Positions 9,163 to 19,393 of a stretch of 64,000 nucleotides of DNA are shown here, one piece after another; position 1 is the first letter of the stretch, and each line of letters begins with the position of its first letter. Source of the DNA: Streptomyces collinus Tu 365 (GTDB taxonomy: Bacteria > Actinomycetota > Actinomycetes > Streptomycetales > Streptomycetaceae). The stretch spans positions 1,674,001-1,738,000 of the forward strand of contig NC_021985.1 in assembly GCF_000444875.1 (NCBI RefSeq). Reading direction: 5' to 3'. The translations under genes and the position numbers were made by a program. The notes under the pieces were generated by a model. That model was not told the origin of the DNA and ran no database searches. It saw nothing but the letters and a program-made list of their open reading frames with translations.

Positions 9163-9558
9163 ATGCAGTCCTACACGATCGGCCAGGCGGCGCGGCTGCT
9201 CGGCGTGAGCCCGGACACCGCCCGCCGCTGGGCCGACGCCGGCCGGGTGACCACCCATCGCGACGAGGCCGGACGGCGCCTCATCGACGGCAGGGACCTC
9301 GCCGCGTTCTCGGTCGAGCTGGCCAAGGCGGGCAGCGGTGAGGAGGAGGTCTCCTCCACCTCGGTGCGCAACGCCTTCCCGGGCATCGTGACCGCCATCA
9401 AGCTCGGCGACGTCGCCGCACAGGTGGAGATCCAGGCGGGCCCGCACCGGCTGGTCTCGCTGCTCACCCGGGAGGCCGTGGAGGAGCTCGGCCTGGAGGT
9501 CGGCATGGAGGCCACCGCTCGCGTGAAGTCGACGAACGTGCACATCGACCGCGTCTGA
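9163..9558 (+). CDS. MerR-type HTH plus Mop (TOBE) molybdate-binding protein
   Basis: 131 residues in two parts. Residues 1-55 are a helix-turn-helix with excisionase/MerR character (YTIGQAARLLGVSPDTARRWADAGRV). Residues 65-131 are a Mop domain (SVRNAFPGIVTAIKLGDVAAQVEI, then ARVKSTNVHIDRV), the fold that binds molybdate or tungstate. The layout suggests a compact ModE-like sensor that controls Mo genes; the modABC and Mop genes lie 1.4 kb downstream. No ribosome site precedes the ATG at 9163, but TATCGT lies 7 bases upstream, consistent with a leaderless transcript. A GTG at 9154 is an alternative start. Confidence 0.85.
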   Translation: MQSYTIGQAARLLGVSPDTARRWADAGRVTTHRDEAGRRLIDGRDLAAFSVELAKAGSGEEEVSSTSVRNAFPGIVTAIKLGDVAAQVEIQAGPHRLVSLLTREAVEELGLEVGMEATARVKSTNVHIDRV

Positions 9559-9589
9559 ACCGGCTCTCACCGGCACAGCGGCGCGGCCC

Positions 9590-10165
9590 ACAGGTCCAGG
9601 CGGCCCGGGAACCGTCGCAGGCGAGGAACGTCTCCAGGGTGCTCAGCAGTACGGCGGTGGCCGCGCGGTCGGTGTCCGGCAGCGGACCGGGGACCGCGTG
9701 GCCGTACGCCTCGCGCACCTCGCGCGGCACTCCGGTGAGCAGGTCGTCCAGGCCGGTGAGCGCGGTCGCGCCGGTCAGCTTCGGGGCGTCCGGCGCGGTG
9801 GTCAGCGCCGAGGTGAGCGCGTAGCGGGCCTGGGCAGGTGCCCCGGCCAGGCCGCCGGGTTCCGGGACGGCGACCCCCGTCCGGGCGTGCAGGGGCACGT
9901 CCGGCGCGCAGCCGGCGACAGGGGCCACGCGTCTTCCTGCCGGCCGTCCCCGGCGTCCGGCAGGACGGCGAAGGCGTGCCCGTCCGGCAGCCGTCCCGCC
10001 GCGGCCCCGGCCGCGAGGTGCCCGGCCGGTTCCGCCGACGCTCCCTGCGCCACTTCCGCACCGCCCGTCCCGGCCCCGGCGACGACGACCCGGTAGGGCC
10101 CGCTCGCCGGCGGCGCGGCCCGCCGCAGCGCGCTCTCCACCGCCGCGCCGGAAGCGTCGGGAGCG
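9590..10165 (-). pseudogene. remnant of a PucR-like regulator, frameshifted and truncated
   Basis: The minus strand encodes recognisable protein in two frames. From about 10165 to 9930 it reads RLGALLAAPDASGAAVESAL through FAVLPDAGDGRQEDAWPLSP. It then continues in another frame (SPVAGCAPDVPLHAR through LLSTLETFLACDGS) to about 9600. The end LLSTLETFLACDGS is the lead-in to the C-terminal helix-turn-helix of PucR/CdaR regulators, but the helix-turn-helix is missing. There is no start codon or N-terminal domain. PucR regulators usually sit next to xanthine dehydrogenase genes, and a xanthine dehydrogenase fragment lies beside it. A sequencing indel could explain the frameshift but not the missing ends. 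Confidence 0.55.
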
Positions 10166-10185
10166 GCGAGCAGGGCGCCGAGTCG

Positions 10186-10308
10186 ATGAGCGCGAGCCCC
10201 TTCGACCCGGTCGCCCCCGCGCTCGCGACCGCCGTGCGGGACGCGACCGGCCTGCGGTTCACGGAGCTGCCGCTGACGCGCGACCGGGTGTGGCGGGCAC
10301 TGGAGCGC
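10186..10308 (+). pseudogene. C-terminal fragment of a xanthine dehydrogenase-type molybdenum subunit
   Basis: About 41 codons on the plus strand (SPFDPVAPALATAVRDATG, then LRFTELPLTRDRVWRAL) match the last segment of xanthine dehydrogenase/aldehyde oxidase large subunits, where AVxDATG and ELPLTPxRV are conserved. Nothing upstream in this frame belongs to the family, and no in-frame stop follows until the reading frame runs into the opposite-strand gene. It is a stranded remnant, probably left by a deletion that removed the rest of the operon. Confidence 0.5.
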
Positions 10309-10747
10309 CGAAGCCGTACCCGCCGTCGACCCGGATCGCCGTGATGCCGCTGATGTGCCGGCCCCCGCAGCGGTCCTGCGGGAGCACCAGCTGCGGGCCG
10401 GCCGCGTCCAGCGGGGTGCCGTCCACGGTGACGGCGAGCAGTACCGGGGCGTCGGCGAAGTCCGGGTCGATCTCGGCCCAGGACAGCAGGGCGCGGTGAC
10501 CGTCGGTGCCGGTGACGGCGATGAGGAAGCGCAGCCGGTCCTTGCGCCGCGCGGGGTCGAACACGGGCCCCGCGCCGGCCAGTACGTCGTACAGGAGCGG
10601 GCCCGTGAACCGGTGGTGCCGGGTGCCGCTGGTGGCGCACTCGAAGCTGACCCGCGCCGCGTGCTGCGGGCGGCGCAGCAGGTCCGGGACGGTCAGCCGG
10701 GCGGGTCGTACCAGATCTCCGGTCAGGGCGAGTTCCGCGAGCTCCAC
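10259..10747 (-). CDS. small molybdopterin-dependent oxidoreductase-like protein
   Basis: 162 residues of the sulfite-oxidase molybdopterin-binding type, seen in FECATSGTRHHRFTGPLLYDV, RFLIAVTGTDGHRALLSWAE and LVLPQDRCGGRHISGI. In larger family members the Cys of FECATSG ligates Mo. The GTG at 10747 follows GGGAGGTGGTCGCAG, a good ribosome site. The last 16 residues (after VDGGYGF) are Ala/Pro-rich, unlike the family, and overlap the opposite-strand xanthine dehydrogenase fragment, so the native C terminus may have been replaced at a deletion junction. It is divergent from modA. Whether it is functional is unclear. Confidence 0.65.
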   Translation of the reverse strand: MELAELALTGDLVRPARLTVPDLLRRPQHAARVSFECATSGTRHHRFTGPLLYDVLAGAGPVFDPARRKDRLRFLIAVTGTDGHRALLSWAEIDPDFADAPVLLAVTVDGTPLDAAGPQLVLPQDRCGGRHISGITAIRVDGGYGFGAPVPATPGRASAAAP

Positions 10748-10850
10748 CTGCGACCACCTCCCGGAAAACGGTACCCGCCGACGAGCACCGTACAAACGCA
10801 CATGCAAGCTACAAGCCATGAGTGCGCAGCTCATGCGATGTGACAGGAGA

Positions 10851-10879
10851 CTTACAGCTCGCAGATGCGGCAGTATCAT
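10851..10879 (+). promoter_or_regulatory. putative modA promoter
   Basis: CTTACA (10851-10856) and TATCAT (10874-10879) are separated by 17 bases, giving a sigma-70-like promoter about 70 bases upstream of modA. A CATGAG/CTCATG inverted repeat (10817-10822, 10830-10835) lies just upstream, and an ACGGCCG/CGGCCGT hairpin (10886-10904) lies in the leader. Either could be the site for a Mo-responsive regulator. Confidence 0.4.
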
Positions 10880-10949
10880 CGCCGCACGGCCGAAGTGCGG
10901 CCGTCGCAGGGCGCGACCGCTGTTCCACGATCCTGAGGAGTACATCCTG

Positions 10950-11774
10950 ATGACCCGTTCCGTGCGCCGGACCCGGCGGACGCTGCAGCTGGCCGGTGCG
11001 GGAGCCGCCGCCCTGATGGCACTCAGCGCCTGCTCCTCTTCCTCCTCCGACGACTCGTCCGCCAAGCCGGACAAGTCCGGCTCCGTCTCCCCGAAGCTGT
11101 CCGGCACGGTCACCGTCTTCGCTGCGGCCTCCCTGAAGGAGAGCTTCACGACTCTGGGCAAGCGGTTCGAACAGCAGCACCCGGGCACCAAGGTCACCTT
11201 CAACTTCGGCGGCAGCGACTCCCTCGCCGCCGGCATCACCGGCGGCGCGCCCGCGGACGTGTTCGCCGCCGCCAGCCCCAAGACCATGGCACTCGTGACG
11301 GACAAGAAGGACGCCGCCGGCACCCCGGCCACCTTCGTCCGCAACCAGCTCGAGATCGCCACCCTGCCGGGCAACCCCGACAAGGTGGCCTCCCTGAAGG
11401 ACCTCACCAAGTCCTCTCTGAAGGTCGTCCTGTGCGACAGGACCGTGCCGTGCGGCGCCGCCGCCCAGAAGGCCCTGGACGCCGGCGACCTGAAGCTCAC
11501 CCCTGTCTCCTACGAGCAGGACGTCAAGAGCGCCCTGACGAAGGTGGAGCTGAAGGAGGCCGACGCCGCGGTGGTCTACAGGACCGATGTGAAGGCCGCG
11601 GGTGACAAGGTGGAGGGCGTGGAGTTCCCCGAGTCGGCCAAGGCCGTCAACGACTACCCGATCGCCCTGCTGAAGAACGCCCGGAACGCCGAGGCGGCGA
11701 AGGCGTTCATCACGCTGGTGCGGTCCGCCGAGGGCCGGCGGGTCCTGAGCGAGGCCGGGTTCCTCAAGCCGTGA
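10950..11774 (+). CDS. modA: molybdate ABC transporter substrate-binding lipoprotein
   Basis: 274 residues. The signal peptide ends in the lipobox ALSAC (Cys28) and is followed by a Ser-rich linker. The mature part begins LSGTVTVFAAASLKESF and continues with VTFNFGGSDSLAAGITGGAPADVF, the residues that cradle the oxyanion in ModA. VVYRTDVKAAGDKVEGVEFP and the C-terminal FLKP are also typical. It captures molybdate or tungstate outside the membrane and delivers it to ModB. GAGGAG lies 9 bases before the ATG. Its TGA overlaps a GTG (GTGA) that looks like the original start of modB. Confidence 0.93.
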   Translation: MTRSVRRTRRTLQLAGAGAAALMALSACSSSSSDDSSAKPDKSGSVSPKLSGTVTVFAAASLKESFTTLGKRFEQQHPGTKVTFNFGGSDSLAAGITGGAPADVFAAASPKTMALVTDKKDAAGTPATFVRNQLEIATLPGNPDKVASLKDLTKSSLKVVLCDRTVPCGAAAQKALDAGDLKLTPVSYEQDVKSALTKVELKEADAAVVYRTDVKAAGDKVEGVEFPESAKAVNDYPIALLKNARNAEAAKAFITLVRSAEGRRVLSEAGFLKP

Positions 11775-11808
11775 CCTCGCTCGGCAAGCCCGGCGCCGCG
11801 GCCGCGGG

Positions 11809-12579
11809 GTGCCGCTGCCCCTGCTGGTGCCCGGCCTCGTCGCCCTGGCGTTCCTGCTGCTGCCGCTCGTCGCGCTGCTGGTGCGCGCCCCCTGGCGCAG
11901 CCTGCCGGAGCAGTTGGCCGGCGCCGAGGTGTGGCAGGCCCTGCGGCTCTCGCTGGTCAGCGCGACCGCGGCGACCGCGCTGTGCCTCGTGCTGGGGGTG
12001 CCGCTGGCCTGGCTGCTGGCCCGCACCGACTTCCCCGGCCGCCGCCTGGTGCGGGCCCTGGTGACCCTGCCGCTCGTCCTGCCGCCGGTGGTCGGCGGTG
12101 TGGCGCTGCTGCTCGCCCTGGGCCGCAACGGCGTCGTCGGCGCCTGGCTCGACTCCTGGTTCGGCATCACCCTGCCGTTCACCACGGCGGGCGTGGTGGT
12201 CGCCGAGGCCTTCGTCGCCATGCCCTTCCTGGTCATCAGCGTCGAGGGCACCCTGCGGGCCGCCGACCCGCGCTTCGAGGAGGCGGCCACCACGCTCGGC
12301 GCCTCCCGCTTCACCGCGTTCCGCCGGGTCACACTGCCGCTGATCGCCCCCGGCATCGCCGCGGGCGCGGTCCTGGCCTGGGCCCGCGCCCTCGGCGAGT
12401 TCGGCGCGACGATCACCTTCGCGGGCAACTTCCCCGGCCGCACCCAGACCATGCCCCTCGCGGTCTACCTCGCCCTGCAGAACGACCCCGAGGCCGCCAT
12501 CGCGCTCAGCCTCGTCCTGCTCGCCGTGTCCATCGCGGTGCTCGCCGGACTGCGCGACCGGTGGCTGACGGGATCCTGA
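11809..12579 (+). CDS. modB: molybdate ABC transporter permease
   Basis: 256 residues with about six membrane spans and the EAA loop EEAATTLGASRFTAFRRVTLP, as in ModB. ALGEFGATITFAGNFPGRTQT near the end is a signature of molybdate/sulfate permeases. The GTG used here has no clear ribosome site. A GTG at 11771, overlapping the modA stop, would be the natural start but is in a different frame; one extra G in the GGGG run at 11806-11809 would join the two and yield the usual N terminus. The call of the 5' end is therefore uncertain, while the body is intact. Confidence 0.88.
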   Translation: MPLPLLVPGLVALAFLLLPLVALLVRAPWRSLPEQLAGAEVWQALRLSLVSATAATALCLVLGVPLAWLLARTDFPGRRLVRALVTLPLVLPPVVGGVALLLALGRNGVVGAWLDSWFGITLPFTTAGVVVAEAFVAMPFLVISVEGTLRAADPRFEEAATTLGASRFTAFRRVTLPLIAPGIAAGAVLAWARALGEFGATITFAGNFPGRTQTMPLAVYLALQNDPEAAIALSLVLLAVSIAVLAGLRDRWLTGS

Positions 12580-12634
12580 CGCTGCCCTCAGGATGGAAGA
12601 CGACGACCCCGCACCAGTGCCGACGGACGGATCC

Positions 12635-13720
12635 ATGACCGACACCGACTCCCGCAAGCCCGGCCTCGCGGTACGGGGCGAGCAGGGACTCGACGCCCGG
12701 CTCGTCGTGGACCGGGGCTCCTTCCGGCTCGACGTGGCCCTGAGCGCCGCCCCCGGTGACGTCGTCGCGGTGCTCGGGCCCAACGGCGCCGGCAAGACGA
12801 CCGCGCTGCGCGCCCTCGCCGGCCTCGCCCCGCTCACCGACGGCCACCTGCGGCTGGACGGCACGTCCCTGGCGGACACACCGCCCGAGTCGCGCCCGGT
12901 CGGCGTCGTCTTCCAGGACTACCTGCTCTTCCCGCACCTGTCCGCTCTGGACAACGTGGCCTTCGGGCCGCGCTGCCAGGGCACCGGCAAGGCCGAGGCA
13001 CGCGCCCAGGCCGCCGCCTGGCTGGACCGCATGGGCCTGGCCGACCACGCCACCGCCAAGCCGCGCCGGCTCTCCGGCGGCCAGGCCCAGCGCGTCGCCC
13101 TCGCCCGCGCCCTGGCCACCAGGCCCCGGCTGCTGCTCCTGGACGAGCCGCTCGCGGCCCTGGACGCCCGCACACGGCTGGAGGTGCGCGCCCAGCTGCG
13201 CCGGCACCTCGCCGAGTTCGAGGCGGTCGCCGTCCTGGTCACCCACGACCCGCTGGACGCCATGGTGCTGGCGGACCGGCTGGTCGTCGTCGAGCACGGC
13301 CGGGTCGTGCAGGAGGGCACCCCGTCGGACATCGCCCGCCGGCCGCGCACGGACTACATCGCCCAGCTCGTCGGCCTCAACCTCTACCGGGGGCAGGCCG
13401 AGGGCCACACGGTACGGCTCGGTTCCGGAGCCGTGATCACCGTGACGGAGACGCTGTCCGGGCCCGTCTTCGTCGCCTTCCCGCCGGGCGCCGTCACCCT
13501 GTTCCGGGACCGGCCCGCGGGGGCCAGCGCCCGCAACCTGTGGCGCTGCGAGGTGGCCGGTCTGGAGACCCACGGCGACCAGATCCGCGCCGACCTCACC
13601 GGTGGACTGCCGCTCGCCGCCGATCTCACCACCGTCGCCGCCGCGGAGCTCGGCCTGCACCCCGGCGCCGCTGTCTGGGCGACGGTCAAGGCGACCCAGA
13701 CGCACGCGTACCCGGCCTGA
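12635..13720 (+). CDS. modC: molybdate ABC transporter ATP-binding protein
   Basis: 361 residues. Walker A is GPNGAGKT, the Q loop is GVVFQDYLLFPHL, the ABC signature is LSGGQ, Walker B is LLLLDEP and the switch His is in VLVTHDPLDA. Residues beyond about 245 form the regulatory TOBE/Mop-like domain (ASARNLWRCEVAGLE onwards) found in ModC. It drives ModB-mediated import. An in-frame ATG at 12593 is possible, but GGACGGA lies before the ATG at 12635, which is preferred. It is the third gene of the modABC operon, 55 bases after modB. Confidence 0.9.
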   Translation: MTDTDSRKPGLAVRGEQGLDARLVVDRGSFRLDVALSAAPGDVVAVLGPNGAGKTTALRALAGLAPLTDGHLRLDGTSLADTPPESRPVGVVFQDYLLFPHLSALDNVAFGPRCQGTGKAEARAQAAAWLDRMGLADHATAKPRRLSGGQAQRVALARALATRPRLLLLDEPLAALDARTRLEVRAQLRRHLAEFEAVAVLVTHDPLDAMVLADRLVVVEHGRVVQEGTPSDIARRPRTDYIAQLVGLNLYRGQAEGHTVRLGSGAVITVTETLSGPVFVAFPPGAVTLFRDRPAGASARNLWRCEVAGLETHGDQIRADLTGGLPLAADLTTVAAAELGLHPGAAVWATVKATQTHAYPA

Positions 13721-13748
13721 ACGCCCGCGCGCCCTACGGTGGGTGCCC

Positions 13749-14168
13749 ATGACACTGAGCATTCGCAACCAGCTCCCCGGCACCGTCACCGAGGTCCGAC
13801 CGGGAGGGGTCATGGCCACCGTCAAGGTCCGCCTCGACGGCGGGCAGGACCTCACCTCGGCCATCACCCTGGACGCCGTCGAGCAGCTCGGCCTCGCCCC
13901 CGGCACGGCCGTCCGCGCGCTGGTGAAGTCGACGGAGGTCTCCATCGCCACGAGCCGGGACGAGGGACTGTCGATCCGCAACCAGTTCCCCGGCGCCGTC
14001 ACCCATCTCGAGCTGGGCACCGTCATGGCGACGGTGAAGGTCACGATGGCCGGCGGTGAGCTGACCGCGGCGATCACCAAGGACGCGGCCGCCGATCTCG
14101 GGCTGTTCGTGGGCTCCGACGTGATCGCCCTGATCAAGGCGACCGAGGTGGCGCTCGCCACCGTCTGA
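13749..14168 (+). CDS. tandem-Mop molybdenum-binding protein (molbindin)
   Basis: 139 residues made of two consecutive Mop domains. The first begins SIRNQLPGTVTEVRPGGVMATVKV and ends VKSTEVSIAT; the second begins SIRNQFPGAVTHLELGTVMATVKV and ends IKATEVALATV. Di-Mop proteins form hexamer-like or trimeric shells that store or buffer molybdate in the cytoplasm. The ATG lies 9 bases after CCTACGGT, which could be a -10 box for a separate leaderless transcript, although the gene also follows modC closely. A strong hairpin ends the cluster. Confidence 0.9.
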   Translation: MTLSIRNQLPGTVTEVRPGGVMATVKVRLDGGQDLTSAITLDAVEQLGLAPGTAVRALVKSTEVSIATSRDEGLSIRNQFPGAVTHLELGTVMATVKVTMAGGELTAAITKDAAADLGLFVGSDVIALIKATEVALATV

Positions 14169-14184
14169 CCGGACGCGGAACGCG

Positions 14185-14219
14185 GGAGGGCCCCCGTCCG
14201 GCACGGACGGGGGCCCTCC
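14185..14219. terminator. bidirectional terminator, 16-bp stem
   Basis: A perfect 16-bp stem (14185-14200 with 14204-14219) closed by a 3-base loop lies between the convergent Mop and gcvP genes. It can stop transcription from both sides. Confidence 0.8.
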
Positions 14220-14232
14220 TCCACTCGCTCGC

Positions 14233-17118
<2,886 letters not shown>

Positions 17119-17182
17119 TGCGGAGGCCTCCTGGTCTGACGCGACCTTCGAGGGACACCACGGCGCGGGTGTCCCGACGGCC

Positions 17183-17385
17183 TCCCCCTCTGTCATCTGC
17201 ACCTGAGAGCTTCACCGGGCGCCCGAGGGTCCCGGCTTTCACCGTCGGTGAGAGCGGACGCCGTCGACACCCGCTCTGCTTTCCAGAGTGACCTCGTCCG
17301 TGCGGTACGTGGGCCTGAGAGATTCCGGGGAGGATTTGCTCCTTCGGCGCCTCCGAGGTGGTCGGAGGACTCTCCCGCACGGGGT
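17183..17385 (-). promoter_or_regulatory. tandem glycine riboswitch upstream of gcvP
   Basis: Read on the minus strand, the first aptamer has GGGAGAGTC, then CGCCGAAGGAGCAA and CCCGGAATCTCTCAGG, the invariant glycine aptamer core. A second aptamer follows with GGTGAAAGCCGGGA, GAAGCTCTCAGG and GACAGAGGGG. The expression platform (17119-17182) contains an 8-bp hairpin (17152-17159 with 17168-17175) and a ribosome site buried in the self-complementary GGAGGCCTCC (17122-17131). The hairpin lacks a T run, so control of ribosome access is as likely as termination. Confidence 0.92.
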
Positions 17386-17506
17386 CAGCAGCCGCTGTCA
17401 GCCTACCAGCGAGGTCAACGCCCGAGCCCTCGAGTGGCCGCCTCCCCGAATGTGCTCTTTTGTTGTGCTTACGGATGTGTTGCGACCAGCTGGAGGGAGA
17501 GGGACC

Positions 17507-17878
17507 GTGCAGACCGACATCGATCCGCGCAACCTGATCGGCCGCAAGGCGTTCGACCGCAATGGCACCAAGATCGGCACGATCGACGAGGTGTACCTCG
17601 ACGACGCGACGGGCGTGCCGGAGTGGGCGGCCATACGCACCGGCCTGTTCTCCCGGGACGCCTTCGTGCCCCTCGAGCCCAGCGAACTGGTGGAAGGCGC
17701 CCTCCAGGTCCCCTTCGACCGCTCGCTCATCAAGGACGCTCCCGACTTCGGCGTCGGCCGCCACCTCTCCCCCGAACAGGAACTGCAGCTCTACCACCAC
17801 TACGGTCTCGACGTCACTCCGCCCCGCGCGTTCCCCGACCACGACTTCGGCAAGCTGGCGGGCACCGAGGAGACCTGA
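17507..17878 (+). CDS. PRC-barrel domain protein
   Basis: 123 residues. The PRC-barrel fold spans about residues 8-80 (NLIGRKAFDRNGTKIGTIDEVYLDD, then PEWAAIRTGLFSRDAFVPL). A short C-terminal tail has LSPEQELQLYHHYGLD, seen in many Streptomyces stress-associated PRC proteins. The domain binds RNA or protein partners in other bacteria; the role here is unknown. The GTG at 17507 has GGAGGGAGAGGG just upstream. It is convergent with dinB, the stops being only 8 bases apart, and its promoter lies beside the gcvP leader. Confidence 0.8.
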   Translation: MQTDIDPRNLIGRKAFDRNGTKIGTIDEVYLDDATGVPEWAAIRTGLFSRDAFVPLEPSELVEGALQVPFDRSLIKDAPDFGVGRHLSPEQELQLYHHYGLDVTPPRAFPDHDFGKLAGTEET

Positions 17879-17886
17879 GCGGCCCC

Positions 17887-19287
17887 TCACGGCGGACCCT
17901 GCGGCAACGGGTCCGCCTCAGCCACCAGCGGCAGCGGATCCGCCGGTTCCAGCGCGGGTTCCTCCACCCGGAACGTCCGCACCCTCCCGGGCTCCGACAG
18001 CGGCGTCTCGAAACGCACGGTCACCCGGCCCAGACCGCTGCCCTGCACCCAGCCGTGCCCCCAGTCGGCGTGCCGCACGTCCTGGCCGGCCCGCCAGTGC
18101 CGCTCCGCGGGCTCCCGCCGGTCCGTGCCGGCCCCGTCCTCCGCTCCCTGTGCCCCCGGTGCTCCCCGCGTCCCTGCCGCCTCGTCCGAGTCCGTCTCCG
18201 CCGCCCGCGAGGGCTGTGCCGCCTGGGCGAACAGGTCCTCCTGGGTGTAGTCGGCCAGCCCGGACACCCCCACGCCGAGCAGCCGCACCCCGCCCGTGGT
18301 GTCCACCGCCTCCAGCAGGCGCGCGGCCGCCTCCCGGATCACCGCCGGGTCGTCGGTCGGCCCGCGGAGCGTCTCGGAACGGGTCAGCGTGGAGAAGTCG
18401 TAGCGCCGCACCTTGAGCACGATGGTCCGGCCCGACAGCCCGGCACCGCGCAGCCGCCCCACGCACCGGTCAACCAGCCGCTGCACCTCCAGTCCGACCC
18501 GGGTCCGGTCGTGGATGTCCACGTCGTAGGTGTCCTCGACCGACACCGACTTCGTCTCGCGCTCGGCCACCACGGGCCGCTCGTCGTGTGCCAGCGCCAT
18601 GGCGTACAAGGCGTGCCCGTGCGCCTTGCCCAGCAGGCGGACCAGTTCGTCCTCCCCCGCCTCGGCGAGCTCCCCCACCGTGCTGATCCCCGCCCGCCGC
18701 AAGTGGTCCCCGGTGGCCGGACCGACCCCGGGCAGGGTCCGCACCGACATGGGGCCCAGCAGCGCCCGCTCGGTCCCGGGCTCGATGAGCACCAGCCCGT
18801 CGGGCTTGGCCTGCTCCGAGGCGATCTTCGCGAGCATCTTGGAGGCCGCCAGACCCACCGACCCGGTCAGACCCGTGGCCGCCCGTATGTCCGCGCGCAG
18901 CCTCACCCCGGCCAGCCGCGCCGAATCCTCGTCCCAGGCCGCTCCGGCGGCCTCCAGGTCGACGAACGCCTCGTCCAGGCTCAGCGGCTCCACCAGGGGC
19001 GACAGCTCGCGCAGCAGCGCCATCACCCGCTCGCTGATCGACCGGTAGAGGGTGAAGCGGGGCACGAGGTACGCCGCGTGGGGCGCCAGCCGGCGCGCCT
19101 GGGCCATCGGCATGGCCGAGTGCACCCCGAAGACACGCGCCTCGTACGACGCGGTGGCCACCACACCGCGCGGCCCGAGCCCGCCCACGACGACGGCCTT
19201 CCCGCGCAGGCTCGGCTTGGACGCCTGCTCCACCGAGGCGAAGAAGGCATCCATGTCGAGATGCAGGATCGTGGGCGCGTTTCTCAC
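17887..19287 (-). CDS. dinB: DNA polymerase IV (Y family)
   Basis: 466 residues. HLDMDAFFASVEQ and PLSLDEAFVDLE supply the catalytic carboxylates of Y-family translesion polymerases. The helix-hairpin-helix thumb is seen in VRTLPGVGPATGDHLRRAG, and the little-finger domain follows (LRGAGLSGRTIVLKVRRYDFS). An acidic, Pro/Ala-rich extension of about 100 residues makes it longer than the E. coli enzyme (351). There is no obvious clamp-binding motif at the very C terminus. The GTG at 19287 (VRNAP) is chosen, with CGGAG just upstream. It bypasses damaged template bases. Confidence 0.92.
   Translation of the reverse strand: MRNAPTILHLDMDAFFASVEQASKPSLRGKAVVVGGLGPRGVVATASYEARVFGVHSAMPMAQARRLAPHAAYLVPRFTLYRSISERVMALLRELSPLVEPLSLDEAFVDLEAAGAAWDEDSARLAGVRLRADIRAATGLTGSVGLAASKMLAKIASEQAKPDGLVLIEPGTERALLGPMSVRTLPGVGPATGDHLRRAGISTVGELAEAGEDELVRLLGKAHGHALYAMALAHDERPVVAERETKSVSVEDTYDVDIHDRTRVGLEVQRLVDRCVGRLRGAGLSGRTIVLKVRRYDFSTLTRSETLRGPTDDPAVIREAAARLLEAVDTTGGVRLLGVGVSGLADYTQEDLFAQAAQPSRAAETDSDEAAGTRGAPGAQGAEDGAGTDRREPAERHWRAGQDVRHADWGHGWVQGSGLGRVTVRFETPLSEPGRVRTFRVEEPALEPADPLPLVAEADPLPQGPP
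17891..17917. terminator. hairpin between convergent genes
   Basis: GGCGGACCC (17891-17899) pairs perfectly with GGGTCCGCC (17909-17917) over a 9-base loop. It lies within the last codons of dinB and just past the PRC-barrel gene stop, so it can terminate the plus-strand transcript. Confidence 0.55.
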
Positions 19288-19316
19288 AACTCCGATGCTG
19301 CACCACACCACTGACA

Positions 19317-19343
19317 ATGCCCCGGCGGGGAGCGCCGGGGCAT
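19317..19343 (-). terminator. terminator after the MerR-family gene
   Basis: An 11-bp perfect stem (19317-19327 with 19333-19343) and 5-base loop lie between the stop of the MerR-type gene and the dinB start, both on the minus strand. It isolates dinB from the upstream block. Confidence 0.7.
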
Positions 19344-19393
19344 CGCGGGTCCGGTCGGCGGGCCTTGCCGGACGGCCCGGGGGGCCGGCTCCG

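Noticed and set aside
9559..10747. Transposon insertion as the cause of the molybdenum-locus decay
   Set aside because: No transposase, terminal inverted repeat or target duplication could be found; a deletion explains the fragments better.
10259..11500. Minus-strand frame extending across modA
   Set aside because: Upstream of 10747 the frame is antisense to modA and has no family similarity; the start at 10747 has a proper ribosome site.
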